DNA of 64,000 nucleotides from Cellvibrio mixtus subsp. mixtus J3-8 (GCF_000766945.1 NZ_KN266208.1:372196-436195); one strand, 5' to 3'. Counted from the stretch's first letter, positions 44,975 to 53,741 are shown. Notes: a model not told the origin generated them from the letters alone. Translations and numbers: made by a program.

Positions 44975-44991
44975 ATATTGTATGACAATAT
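44975..44991. promoter_or_regulatory. Perfect operator dyad upstream of araB
   Basis: ATATTGT-ATG-ACAATAT is a perfect 7+3+7 inverted repeat. Its core fits the TNGT-N3-ACNA pattern described for FadR-type GntR regulators. It lies 67 bases before araB and serves as the reference for weaker copies upstream of other arabinan genes. Confidence 0.65.
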
Positions 44992-45004
44992 ATTCTCAGC
45001 AAGA

Positions 45005-45044
45005 CTATCCCCTGTCAATCGGTTTTAGCGCTATCAGGGGATAG
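45005..45044. other. 10-bp inverted repeat between GH43 gene and ara operon
   Basis: CTATCCCCTG (45005-45014) and CAGGGGATAG (45035-45044) are perfectly complementary with a 20-base loop. There is no clear T-run on the minus strand, so its role as terminator of the upstream GH43 gene is uncertain. Confidence 0.4.
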
Positions 45045-45065
45045 CTTTTCTTTATTGTTCCCGCT

Positions 45066-46055
45066 TTATTTACCCGTGTTGGCAGCCGCCTTGTTCGCGG
45101 TCACACCTTCGCTGGTCATGATGATTCGCTTGATAGTGCCATCCGGATTGTAGAACAACTCATCAATGCTGACCGAGCGGCGGTATTGCCCGCCATCAGG
45201 GCGTCCTGCGCCGGTGTGATAAATAAAGTAATGCTTGTTATTGAACTCGATAATCGCCTGGTGGTTAGTCGGTGTATTGCCCGCGACTTCATTCAGGATT
45301 CCCTTGTATTCCCACGGACCGTTAATGCTCTTGCTCATGGCATAACCAATCTTCTCCGGGAAGCCCATCGCATAGGACAAGTAATAATTGTCCTTATATT
45401 TATGCACCCAGATTGCTTCGGTAAATTCCGGCAAGGTTTTGATATTTACGATGGGGCCATCCAACTCGATCATATTCGGCTTGAGCCTGGCGTAGTAAGC
45501 CTTGGTGTTGCCCCAGAACAGGTAGGCCTGGCCGTCATCATCGATAAATACGGAAGGATCGATATCATCCCAATCATTCGCGGTATCGGTAGTCATATCG
45601 TTAGTGATTAGTGCTTTGCCGCGCGCATCCTTGAAGGGGCCGAGCGGGCTGTCACCCACCGCTACACCGATGGCAAAACCAGGTTTGGTGTCATTGTGGC
45701 GCGCGGTGATATACCAATAAAATTTGCCATCCTTCTCAATCACCTGACTGGCCCAGGCATCGCCTTTGGCCCATTTAAAATCCTTCACATGCAAACGCGG
45801 GCCGTGGGCCTCCCAATTCACCATGTCAGCGGATGACCAGACCAGCCAGTCATGCATCTCAAAAAATCGGGTGTTGTCTTTGGCTTCATCGTGGCCGGCA
45901 TAGAGATAAACTTTACCGTTATGCACCAGCGCGGCCGGATCGGCAGTGAAGACATCGGTAAAAATCGGGTTCGCCGCGTGAGCCGCTGTCGCCGTAGTGG
46001 CTAATGCGATTATCAATGGTTTAATTAAAGCCAGGGAGTTGATCAGGGGGCGCAT
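45066..46055 (-). CDS. Exported GH43 arabinofuranosidase (Abf43A-like)
   Basis: The 329-residue protein has a Sec signal peptide (LIKPLIIALATTATAAHAAN) and a GH43 propeller. Catalytic residues are Asp39 (TADPAAL), Asp166 (DIDPSVF) and Glu213 (FTEAIWV). These are consistently two positions short of the Asp41/Asp168/Glu215 set I recall for C. japonicus Abf43A, an arabinan-specific alpha-1,2-arabinofuranosidase. That makes side-chain removal the best guess; beta-xylosidase activity is the main alternative in this part of GH43. It is probably periplasmic. The gene is divergent from the arabinonate-type dehydratase, with two dyads in the 260-base gap. Confidence 0.88.
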   Translation of the reverse strand: MRPLINSLALIKPLIIALATTATAAHAANPIFTDVFTADPAALVHNGKVYLYAGHDEAKDNTRFFEMHDWLVWSSADMVNWEAHGPRLHVKDFKWAKGDAWASQVIEKDGKFYWYITARHNDTKPGFAIGVAVGDSPLGPFKDARGKALITNDMTTDTANDWDDIDPSVFIDDDGQAYLFWGNTKAYYARLKPNMIELDGPIVNIKTLPEFTEAIWVHKYKDNYYLSYAMGFPEKIGYAMSKSINGPWEYKGILNEVAGNTPTNHQAIIEFNNKHYFIYHTGAGRPDGGQYRRSVSIDELFYNPDGTIKRIIMTSEGVTANKAAANTGK

Positions 46056-46149
46056 CTATACCTCTCTTATTGTTTATCAGTCCGCGATCATCCGCAGATC
46101 ATGTCTTGCCCAGCCATTTTCAGGATAAGCCGGGGGTTGATTTATATTG

Positions 46150-46166
46150 ATATTATAATACAATTA
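46150..46166. promoter_or_regulatory. Operator-like dyad upstream of Abf43A-like gene
   Basis: ATATTATAATACAATTA matches the proposed consensus at most arm positions and lies 95 bases before the GH43 start. Confidence 0.45.
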
Positions 46167-46269
46167 AATCAAGTAAAGAGCGCAAAAGTTTAACCGATAA
46201 TTGGCACACATCAGGCAAATATACGTAAACAAACGGTTTTACTCATTGCCCGCAATCAATAACAAACTT

Positions 46270-46286
46270 ATATTGTATGACTTTAA
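46270..46286. promoter_or_regulatory. Operator-like half-dyad upstream of dehydratase gene
   Basis: ATATTGTATGACTTTAA has a perfect left arm and spacer and a degenerate right arm. It lies 30 bases before the dehydratase start. Confidence 0.5.
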
Positions 46287-46315
46287 TAATAACGGCCACG
46301 CCGATGTAACCCAGT

Positions 46316-48082
46316 ATGAGCCGCGATAATAAGACAAAGCCTCCAGCCGATACCTTGCCAGCCAAGCCCCTGCGTAGCGCCCAATGGTTTGGTAGCCAGG
46401 ACAAGAACGGCTTTATGTATCGCAGCTGGATGAAGAACCAGGGTATTCCCGAACACCACTTCCAGGGTAAACCGATTATCGGCATCTGCAATACCTGGTC
46501 AGAACTGACGCCGTGCAACAGCCATTTTCGTGAGCTCGCCGACAGTGTCAGGCGCGGCGTCTTGGAAGCCGGCGGTGTACCCGTGGAGTTTCCGGTATTT
46601 TCCAATGGCGAATCCAACTTGCGCCCCACCGCCATGCTCACGCGCAATCTGGCGGCGATGGATGTGGAAGAGTCGATTCGCGGCAATCCTATCGATGGTG
46701 TAGTGCTATTGGTTGGCTGCGATAAAACCACACCCGCACTAGTCATGGGTGCGGCGAGTTGCGATCTTCCCACCATTGTTGTCACCGGCGGCCCGATGCT
46801 GAATGGCAAACACAAAGGCAAAGATGTTGGCTCGGGCACTCTCGTGTGGCGCATGAGCGAGGATTACAAAGCCGGGAAAATTTCACTGCAGGAATTTATG
46901 GATGCGGAAGCCGATATGTCCCGCTCCACTGGTACCTGCAATACGATGGGCACGGCATCGACCATGGCGTGCATGGTGGAATCACTTGGTTTATCACTGC
47001 CGCAAAACGCGGCGATTCCAGCGGTCGATGCGCGTCGCAAAACCCTCGCGCATGTGTCCGGCATGCGCATCGTGAATATGGTGAATGAAGATTTGCGCAT
47101 TTCCCGATTACTCACACGCGACAGTTTAATCAACGCTATTCGCACCACCGCCGCCATCGGTGGCTCCACCAATGCCGTGATTCATTTAAAAGCAATCGCC
47201 GCGCGTTTGGATATTCCGTTAACGCTTGAAGACTGGCAAACCTACGGCCAACAAATTCCCACGCTGGTCAACCTGCAGCCTTCCGGCGAATTTTTAATGG
47301 AAGATTTTTATTACGCCGGTGGCTTGCCCGCAGTATTAAAACGCCTGGGGGATGCCAATTTATTAAATAAAGATTGCTTGACCGCAAACGGAAAAACCTT
47401 GTGGGAAAACAATTCACAAGCGCCCTGCTATAACGATGATGTTATTCGTGCACTGGATAATCCACTTTGCGCCAGTGGCGGCATTTGTATTTTACGCGGC
47501 AACCTCGCACCGCGTGGCGCAGTATTAAAACCCAGTGCCGCATCGGCCCATTTAATGAAACATCGCGGTCGCGCCATTGTGTTTGAAAATTTTGATCACT
47601 ATAAAGAGCGCATCATGGACGATTCACTGGATGTGGATGCCAGCAGCGTTCTGGTATTAAAAAATTGCGGTCCCAAGGGTTATCCCGGTATGCCGGAAGT
47701 CGGCAACATGGGATTACCGCCAAAATTGTTAAAACAAGGCGTTACCGATATGGTACGCATTTCCGATGCGCGCATGAGCGGTACCGCGTTCGGCACCGTT
47801 GTATTACACGTTGCTCCGGAGGCACAGGAATTTGGCCCGCTCGCCGCCGTGCAGGATGGTGACTGGATTGTATTGGATACTGATGCCGGTTCACTCGAAT
47901 TGGAAGTCAGTGCCGACGAAATTACCGCACGCCTTAATCAATTGCGTGCACAAAAAATCCAGAAAAAAACTGGCGGCTACTTGCAATTGTATATTGAGCA
48001 TGTGATGCAAGCGGATGAAGGCTGCGATTTTGATTTTCTCGTCGGCTGTCGCGGTGCGGCAGTTCCCGGCCACTCGCATTAG
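46316..48082 (+). CDS. IlvD/Edd-family dehydratase, L-arabinonate type
   Basis: The 588-residue enzyme belongs to the dihydroxy-acid/sugar-acid dehydratases that need an Fe-S cluster. Cluster Cys residues are Cys67 (TPCNSHF), Cys135 (LLVGCDKT) and Cys208 (STGTCNTMG). Their spacing (68 and 73) is the same as I recall for the Rhizobium L-arabinonate dehydratase (59/127/200). The WFGSQDKNGFMYRSWMKNQG start and the ARMSGTAFGTVVLHV block are typical of the sugar-acid branch. It probably dehydrates L-arabinonate to 2-keto-3-deoxy-L-arabinonate, the second step of an oxidative arabinose route. D-xylonate is an alternative substrate. The next gene is an SDR dehydrogenase 12 bases on. No strong ribosome site is visible before the ATG. 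Confidence 0.88.
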   Translation: MSRDNKTKPPADTLPAKPLRSAQWFGSQDKNGFMYRSWMKNQGIPEHHFQGKPIIGICNTWSELTPCNSHFRELADSVRRGVLEAGGVPVEFPVFSNGESNLRPTAMLTRNLAAMDVEESIRGNPIDGVVLLVGCDKTTPALVMGAASCDLPTIVVTGGPMLNGKHKGKDVGSGTLVWRMSEDYKAGKISLQEFMDAEADMSRSTGTCNTMGTASTMACMVESLGLSLPQNAAIPAVDARRKTLAHVSGMRIVNMVNEDLRISRLLTRDSLINAIRTTAAIGGSTNAVIHLKAIAARLDIPLTLEDWQTYGQQIPTLVNLQPSGEFLMEDFYYAGGLPAVLKRLGDANLLNKDCLTANGKTLWENNSQAPCYNDDVIRALDNPLCASGGICILRGNLAPRGAVLKPSAASAHLMKHRGRAIVFENFDHYKERIMDDSLDVDASSVLVLKNCGPKGYPGMPEVGNMGLPPKLLKQGVTDMVRISDARMSGTAFGTVVLHVAPEAQEFGPLAAVQDGDWIVLDTDAGSLELEVSADEITARLNQLRAQKIQKKTGGYLQLYIEHVMQADEGCDFDFLVGCRGAAVPGHSH

Positions 48083-48094
48083 TGGTGAAAGCCG

Positions 48095-48865
48095 ATGACT
48101 CTCACCAATCAATATCCAAGCTTGAAATACAAAATTGTGCTAATTACTGGCGGTGCATCCGGTATCGGCGCGAGTTTGGTGGAAAGTTTTTGCCAGCAAG
48201 GTGCGCAGGTTTGTTTCATCGATATCCGCGATGACGATGCCCAAAAACTGGTAGAACAATTAAGTCATCGATCCGATGTTACACCACCACGTTATTACCG
48301 TTGCAACTTGTTAAACATTCCCAAACTGCAAGCGACAATCAAACAGATTTACAATGAAATGGGGCCAATCAATGTATTGGTCAACAATGCCGCGAATGAT
48401 ACCCGCCATGATTTTCGCCAGGTCACGGTGGATTATTGGAATGAACGCCTCGCCGTGAATTTGCGCCACCATTTTTTTGCGGCGCAAGCGGTGTACGAAC
48501 ATATGCTTGAACTCGGCGGTGGTTCAATTATTAATTTGGGATCGATGAGCTGGTACGCAACCCAGGGCGGAATGCCCGGCTACACCAGCTCCAAAGCGGC
48601 GATTGAAGGCATGACACGCGGCCTGGCGCGCGATATGGGCGGTGACAATATCCGCGTAAATACATTAGTGCCCGGCTGGGTAATGACTGATCGCCAGGTG
48701 GCGATGCTAACGAAAGAAAAATCGGCGAAAAATATTTTGGAAAACCAATGCTTAAAAAAATCGGTGATGCCGGAAGACATTAGCGCAATGGCATTATTCC
48801 TGGCATCGGACGATAGCCGTTTATGTACCGCCCAGCACTTTATTGTGGATGGTGGCTGGATTTGA
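48095..48865 (+). CDS. SDR-family sugar dehydrogenase, probable pentose 1-dehydrogenase
   Basis: The 256-residue protein is a classical short-chain dehydrogenase. It has the cofactor motif TGGASGIG (18-25), the acidic Asp in CFIDIRD suggesting NAD+, NNAAN (97-101), catalytic Ser150, and Tyr163-x3-Lys167 in GYTSSKAA. The C-terminal STAQHFIVDGGW-type ending (CTAQHFIVDGGWI) and the sequence around NDTRHDFRQVT resemble bacterial D-xylose and L-arabinose 1-dehydrogenases. It starts 12 bases after the dehydratase gene, so a sugar to lactone oxidation feeding that enzyme is the natural reading. L-arabinose is the expected substrate from locus context. No lactonase gene is adjacent. Confidence 0.87.
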   Translation: MTLTNQYPSLKYKIVLITGGASGIGASLVESFCQQGAQVCFIDIRDDDAQKLVEQLSHRSDVTPPRYYRCNLLNIPKLQATIKQIYNEMGPINVLVNNAANDTRHDFRQVTVDYWNERLAVNLRHHFFAAQAVYEHMLELGGGSIINLGSMSWYATQGGMPGYTSSKAAIEGMTRGLARDMGGDNIRVNTLVPGWVMTDRQVAMLTKEKSAKNILENQCLKKSVMPEDISAMALFLASDDSRLCTAQHFIVDGGWI

Positions 48866-48905
48866 CCCGGCGTGAAATTGCCGGCATTTAATTTACTGTG
48901 TCATG

Positions 48906-48931
48906 CATTTTCTATCTGGCCATAGAAAATG
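48906..48931. promoter_or_regulatory. Perfect 10-6-10 palindrome upstream of the ABC operon
   Basis: CATTTTCTAT-CTGGCC-ATAGAAAATG is perfectly symmetric in its arms. It sits between the SDR gene and the ABC operon, about 104 bases before the binding-protein start. It may be an operator or a weak terminator hairpin; no T-run follows. Confidence 0.4.
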
Positions 48932-49034
48932 ACGAAGATAAAAAAGCCCGTGTCCTTTTATGCGGATTGCGGGGAGTTAGGCGTTGCGAATAAAAAATTT
49001 ATATAAATATATTCTGATTACATGAGGATCCACT

Positions 49035-49979
49035 ATGAAAGGTCTATTTAAAACCCTCACGCTCGCTGCCGCCATCGGCATCAGCGCTACTGCAAACGCC
49101 ATTACCGTTGGCTTTGCACAAGTAGGTTCCGAATCCGGTTGGCGCACCAGCTTTTCCGAATCAGTCAAAGCGGAAGCGGAAAAACGCGGCATCACTTTGA
49201 AATTTTCCGATGCGCAGCAAAAACAGGAAAACCAGATTAAAGCGGTGCGCAGCTTTATTGCGCAACGCGTGGATGCCATTTTAATTGCACCCGTCGTTGA
49301 AACCGGTTGGCAACCGGTATTAATGGAAGCCAAACGCGCGCGTATTCCGGTGGTGATTCTGGATCGCAACGTTTCCGTAACCGATCACTCCCTTTATCTC
49401 ACGCGAATTGCGCCGGACTTTGAAGTAGAAGGCCAGCGCGCCGCAAGCTGGCTCACTGAGAAAACCCAGGGCAAATGCAACATCCTCGAATTGCAAGGCA
49501 CTGTAGGTTCGAGCGCAGCATTAGGCCGCATGAAAGGTTTTAATGAAACTATTGCAAAGTTTCCTGAAACAAAAATTGTGCGCAGCCAAACGGCTGAGTT
49601 CACACGCGCAAAAGGGAAGGAAGTATTGGAAACCATGCTGAAAGCAGAAGGCGGTGGTAAAAATATTTGTGCAATCTGGGCACACAACGATGAAATGGCA
49701 TTAGGTGCAATCCAGGCGATAAAAGAAGCAGGATTGAAACCCGGCAAAGATATTTTAATCGTGTCGGTTGATGCGGTTGATGATGCACTGAAAGCGATTG
49801 TTGCCGGTGAAATTAATGTATCCGTTGAATTAAGCCCACACCTCGGCGGCCCCGCGTTTGATGTGATTAATGAATATCGCGGCGGCAAAAAAGAATTCGA
49901 TAAATGGATTCGTATGGGCGGTGCAGTTTACACCGCTGATAACGCGGCGGCTGAATTGACCAAGCGTGGTGTTAAATAA
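49035..49979 (+). CDS. ytfQ: ABC sugar-binding protein, YtfQ-like
   Basis: The 314-residue periplasmic protein has a signal peptide (LFKTLTLAAAIGISATANA) and a ribose/galactose-type two-lobe binding fold. Blocks are ITVGFAQVGSESGWRTSFSE, VDAILIAPVVETGWQPVL, ILDRNVSV and WAHNDEMALGAIQAIKEAG. It is very close in pattern to E. coli YtfQ, which binds furanose forms of galactose. In this locus the likely ligand is L-arabinose, quite possibly its furanose form released by arabinofuranosidases; this is inference. It heads a four-gene importer set. The gap to the ATPase gene contains a 151-bp inverted-repeat element. Confidence 0.92.
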   Translation: MKGLFKTLTLAAAIGISATANAITVGFAQVGSESGWRTSFSESVKAEAEKRGITLKFSDAQQKQENQIKAVRSFIAQRVDAILIAPVVETGWQPVLMEAKRARIPVVILDRNVSVTDHSLYLTRIAPDFEVEGQRAASWLTEKTQGKCNILELQGTVGSSAALGRMKGFNETIAKFPETKIVRSQTAEFTRAKGKEVLETMLKAEGGGKNICAIWAHNDEMALGAIQAIKEAGLKPGKDILIVSVDAVDDALKAIVAGEINVSVELSPHLGGPAFDVINEYRGGKKEFDKWIRMGGAVYTADNAAAELTKRGVK

Positions 49980-50002
49980 TTGATCGACGTGTAGAAGCTG
50001 AG

Positions 50003-50153
50003 GAATAGGGTTGGGAGACAGGCTGGCTTTCAATTGAAAGCTTATTAGGCGTTATTGTACATTCGTCGTCGATCACAAGCGTTCAGCTGCACGCAAAGCA
50101 TGCTTTGCAATCGCTGGCTTCACCCAAGTCGCGATGGTCTCCCAACCCTATTC
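50003..50153. repeat. 151-bp element with perfect 17-bp terminal inverted repeats
   Basis: GAATAGGGTTGGGAGAC at 50003-50019 and its exact complement at 50137-50153 bound an internal sequence without a gene. No target duplication is obvious. The structure resembles a MITE or a long stem-loop. It lies between the binding-protein and ATPase genes of one operon and may lower expression of the distal genes. Confidence 0.75.
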
Positions 50154-50205
50154 GCCAGCATCCCGAGACTTTGCGCCACACCAAAAAATCAAAAGCGGTT
50201 TCATA

Positions 50206-51702
50206 ATGAACTCAACACCCGTATTACAACTCAAGGGAATTCATAAAATATTCCCCAGCGTTCACGCCTTGAAAGGTGTGAACTTCACTCTGCGCGCGGG
50301 AGAAATCCATGCGCTGCTCGGCGAAAATGGCGCCGGTAAATCCACGCTCATTAAAGTGATGACCGGCGTTTACCAACGCGATGGTGGCGATATTTTATTG
50401 GATGGCCAACCCATATTTCCCAACAACACCGGCGATGCCCAGGCGCTGGGAGTGAGCACTATGTACCAGGAAGTAAATTTATTACCAAACCTGACTGTTG
50501 CGCAAAATATTTATCTCGGCCGCGAGCCGCGCCGGTTCGGTTTAATTAACTGGGGCAAAGTAAATCGCGATGCGCAGGCATTGCTCAAAGGTTACGACCT
50601 CGATATTGATGTAACACTGCCGCTGTCAAGTTATTCCATCGCCGTGCAACAACTGATTGCCATTGCGCGCGGTGTGGATATGTCCGCGAAAGTATTAATT
50701 CTCGATGAGCCCACGGCGAGCCTGGATGCGGACGAAGTGCAGTCGCTGTTTCGCATCATGCGCGATTTAAAAGCACGTGGAATCGGCATTGTGTTTGTTA
50801 CACATTTTCTCGATCAGGTTTACGCCGTGTGTGATCGCATTACTGTATTGCGCAGTGCGCAATTAGTCGGCGAATTTGAAACTGCAACTCTGTCGCGCAC
50901 CGAGCTAATCGGCCATATGCTCGGTAAAGAATTGGCCGCACTGGGAGAACATAAACCGCAAACCCATTCCGGAGGCGGTGATGCGCTATTAAATGCCCAA
51001 GGCATTGGCCGCAACGCAACACTCTCACCTACCGATATTCAAGTGTGCAAAGGCGAAGTAGTCGGCCTTGCGGGGTTACTCGGTTCAGGTCGCACGGAAT
51101 TGTGCCGTTTGATCTTCGGGGTCGATAAGAAGCATAACGGTACAGTAACTTTTAATGGTAACACCGTTAACTTTAATTCACCGCGCGATGCCATTAGTGC
51201 AGGCATGGGTTTATGCCCGGAAGACCGCAAGCACGACGGCATCCTCGGCCAACTATCCATTCGCGAAAATATGATCCTTGCGCGCCAGATCAAACAAGGA
51301 TGGTGGAAATTTATTTCGCGTAAAGAGCAGGAAGAAATCGCCAATCACTACGTAAAAGAATTGAGCATCGCCACCTCGGATATTGAAAAACCGATTGAAC
51401 AATTAAGCGGTGGCAACCAACAAAAAGTTATCCTTGCGCGCTGGCTTGCGGCAAATCCTTCACTGTTAATTCTTGATGAACCGACACGCGGAATCGACAT
51501 TGGCGCGCACGCGGAAATTATTCGCCTGATTCGCAAACTGTGCGACCAGGGGCTGGCATTAATTGTTGCATCGTCAGAACTCGAAGAGCTCGTTGCCTTC
51601 AGTAGCAAAATTATTGTATTGCGTGACCGCCAGAAAGTTGCCGAGCTGGAAGATGACGCGATTAACCCGCAACGAATTATGCAGGCGATTGCCTCCAATT
51701 AA
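50206..51702 (+). CDS. ytfR: ABC sugar importer ATPase, YtfR-like
   Basis: The 498-residue protein has two fused ABC domains, as in monosaccharide importers. Domain 1 has Walker A GENGAGKST, signature-like SSYSIAVQQL and Walker B VLILDEPTAS. Domain 2 has the degenerate Walker A GLLGSGRTE, signature LSGGNQQK and Walker B LLILDEPTRG. It powers uptake with the two permeases that follow. The ATG at 50206 fits the family N-terminus (LQLKGIHKIFPSVHALKGV); a longer frame to 50134 would translate the edge of the inverted-repeat element. The permease gene follows after 17 bases. Confidence 0.93.
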   Translation: MNSTPVLQLKGIHKIFPSVHALKGVNFTLRAGEIHALLGENGAGKSTLIKVMTGVYQRDGGDILLDGQPIFPNNTGDAQALGVSTMYQEVNLLPNLTVAQNIYLGREPRRFGLINWGKVNRDAQALLKGYDLDIDVTLPLSSYSIAVQQLIAIARGVDMSAKVLILDEPTASLDADEVQSLFRIMRDLKARGIGIVFVTHFLDQVYAVCDRITVLRSAQLVGEFETATLSRTELIGHMLGKELAALGEHKPQTHSGGGDALLNAQGIGRNATLSPTDIQVCKGEVVGLAGLLGSGRTELCRLIFGVDKKHNGTVTFNGNTVNFNSPRDAISAGMGLCPEDRKHDGILGQLSIRENMILARQIKQGWWKFISRKEQEEIANHYVKELSIATSDIEKPIEQLSGGNQQKVILARWLAANPSLLILDEPTRGIDIGAHAEIIRLIRKLCDQGLALIVASSELEELVAFSSKIIVLRDRQKVAELEDDAINPQRIMQAIASN

Positions 51703-51719
51703 TGAAAGAGTAATGCATC

Positions 51720-52766
51720 ATGAATACCTTGAGCAAAAACCAAAACCTGCGCCGCTATTTGTGGCCCTGCGCCGGTTTGCTGGTGCTATTGGTTATCAAC
51801 GCGATAATCGCACCGGAATTTTTTAGCATTGAATTTAAAGATGGCCGCTTCTATGGCAGTTTAATTGACGTGCTCAATCGCGCCGCCCCCGTTGCGTTGT
51901 TAGCAATCGGCATGTCACTGGTGATCGCCACCGCCGGGGTGGATTTATCGGTGGGTTCGATCATGGCCATCGCCGGTGCAGTAAGTGCCTATTACATTAC
52001 CAAAGGGGTTGATAACCTCGCGCTAATTATTGGTGCAGGTTTAATCGCCGGATTAATTGCAGGCATAGTAAATGGATTTCTCGTTGGCTATATGAGCATC
52101 CAACCCATTGTTGCTACATTAATTTTAATGGTCGCTGGTCGTGGTATTGCGCAATTAATTAATGAAGGCCAAATTGTTACCTTTGATCACAGCGGTTTTG
52201 CATTTTTAGGCACCGGTAGTTTCCTTGGCTTGCCTTTTCCGGTGGTGCTGGTGATTCTCACATTTGTCATCGTGCAATTATTAACACGTCGCACGGCATT
52301 GGGTTTGTATATTGAAGCGGTAGGCGCAAATCCATCAGCCAGCCATTACATGGGTCTGAATGCAAAAGCAATCAAGATGAGTGTGTATTGCGTTGCCGCA
52401 CTCTGTGCAGCGCTTGCAGGCATGATTGCAGCGGCCGATATTCGCGGCTCCGACGCCAACAATGCGGGCCTTTGGTTGGAACTGGATGCAATTCTTGCAG
52501 TGGTGATTGGCGGTGCTTCGTTAATGGGAGGACGCTTTTCAATTTTCCTCGCGATTATCGGCGCACTGATTATCCAGACGCTGACCGTCACTATTATTCT
52601 CAGTGGCATTCCACCCAAATTTAATTTATTAATTAAGGCCAGCGCGATTATTTTAGTACTGCTGCTGCAATCGCCGCTGTTCCAGAAACAGCTGGCACAA
52701 TTAAAATTCCGTAAGCCTTTTACTAACAACACCTCCGCCCCCAACAAGGAGGTAAACAATGCTTAA
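51720..52766 (+). CDS. ytfT: ABC sugar importer permease, YtfT-like
   Basis: The 348-residue integral membrane protein has about eight to ten hydrophobic segments. It carries the permease-family blocks AIGMSLVIATAGVDLSVGS and ANNAGLWLELDAILAVVIGGASLMGG, which include the cytoplasmic EAA-like loop of the ribose-type permeases. It forms half of the transmembrane channel with the next gene product. It starts 17 bases after the ATPase gene, and its end overlaps the start of the second permease gene by eight bases, showing translational coupling. Confidence 0.92.
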   Translation: MNTLSKNQNLRRYLWPCAGLLVLLVINAIIAPEFFSIEFKDGRFYGSLIDVLNRAAPVALLAIGMSLVIATAGVDLSVGSIMAIAGAVSAYYITKGVDNLALIIGAGLIAGLIAGIVNGFLVGYMSIQPIVATLILMVAGRGIAQLINEGQIVTFDHSGFAFLGTGSFLGLPFPVVLVILTFVIVQLLTRRTALGLYIEAVGANPSASHYMGLNAKAIKMSVYCVAALCAALAGMIAAADIRGSDANNAGLWLELDAILAVVIGGASLMGGRFSIFLAIIGALIIQTLTVTIILSGIPPKFNLLIKASAIILVLLLQSPLFQKQLAQLKFRKPFTNNTSAPNKEVNNA

Positions 52767-53715
52767 TCGTAAATTTATTCCGCTCGCTGTTACGTGCTGC
52801 CTGTTCTTTCTATTGTTTGGTGTTGGCTCAATCCAGTTCGAAGGTTTCGGTACGCCACGCGTATTTTTTAATTTGCTTAGTGATAATGCCTTTTTAATCA
52901 TCGCTGCCGTCGGTATGACCTTTGTGATTTTATCCGGTGGTATCGACTTATCCGTCGGCGCCGTTATCGCACTGACCGGCGTGGTATGCAGTATCTTGAT
53001 CAGCAAATACCAATGGCATCCGCTCATTGTATTTCCGGTAGTGTTAATCGGCGGCACAGCATTCGGTGCAATTATGGGTGCGATTATCCATTACTATAAA
53101 ATGCAGCCGTTTATTGTCACCCTGGCCGGTATGTTTTTCGCACGCGGTTTGGCAAGTGTGATCAGCGAAGAATCAATTCCTATCGAACATGAATTTTACA
53201 ACGATGTTTCAGCATTTGGTTTTGAAATTTTTGGCGATGCCTGGATCGGTAGCTCGACGATTATTTGTTTAATGGTTTTAGTCGTTGCGATTATCGCTGC
53301 ACACTACACCCGTTTCGGTGGCCGCGTTTATGCAATCGGGGGCGATGCAAATTCAGCGGCGCTAATGGGCATTCCACTCGCTGCAACCACCATTCGTATT
53401 TACGCTATCAGCTCATTCCTCGCCACACTCGCCGGCATCGTCTACTCCTTCTACACCTTTTCCGGGTACTCACTCGCCGCTGTCGGCGTAGAACTGGACG
53501 CAATTGCCGCCGTAGTTATCGGCGGAACATTATTAACCGGCGGCTACGGTTATATGTTCGGCACGCTGATGGGAGTATTAATCATGGGCGTAGTGCAAAC
53601 CTATATTTCATTTGACGGAACACTCAGCAGCTGGTGGACCAAAATTGTGATTGGTGGGTTACTGTTTTGTTTTATTGCATTGCAGCAGGTGTTGGTGAGG
53701 GTAAAACCTCGGTAA
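52759..53715 (+). CDS. yjfF: ABC sugar importer permease, YjfF-like
   Basis: The 318-residue membrane protein is the second permease, with AVGMTFVILSGGIDLSVGAVIAL-type sequence near the N-terminus (written here from residues about 52-75) and VGVELDAIAAVVIGGTLLTGG near the C-terminus. It matches the YjfF branch, which always pairs with YtfT. GGAGG of the ribosome site lies within the end of the preceding gene. The operon closes 26 bases later with a hairpin terminator. Confidence 0.92.
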   Translation: MLNRKFIPLAVTCCLFFLLFGVGSIQFEGFGTPRVFFNLLSDNAFLIIAAVGMTFVILSGGIDLSVGAVIALTGVVCSILISKYQWHPLIVFPVVLIGGTAFGAIMGAIIHYYKMQPFIVTLAGMFFARGLASVISEESIPIEHEFYNDVSAFGFEIFGDAWIGSSTIICLMVLVVAIIAAHYTRFGGRVYAIGGDANSAALMGIPLAATTIRIYAISSFLATLAGIVYSFYTFSGYSLAAVGVELDAIAAVVIGGTLLTGGYGYMFGTLMGVLIMGVVQTYISFDGTLSSWWTKIVIGGLLFCFIALQQVLVRVKPR

Positions 53716-53741
53716 ATTTGAACTAACACGTATCAATTGAG

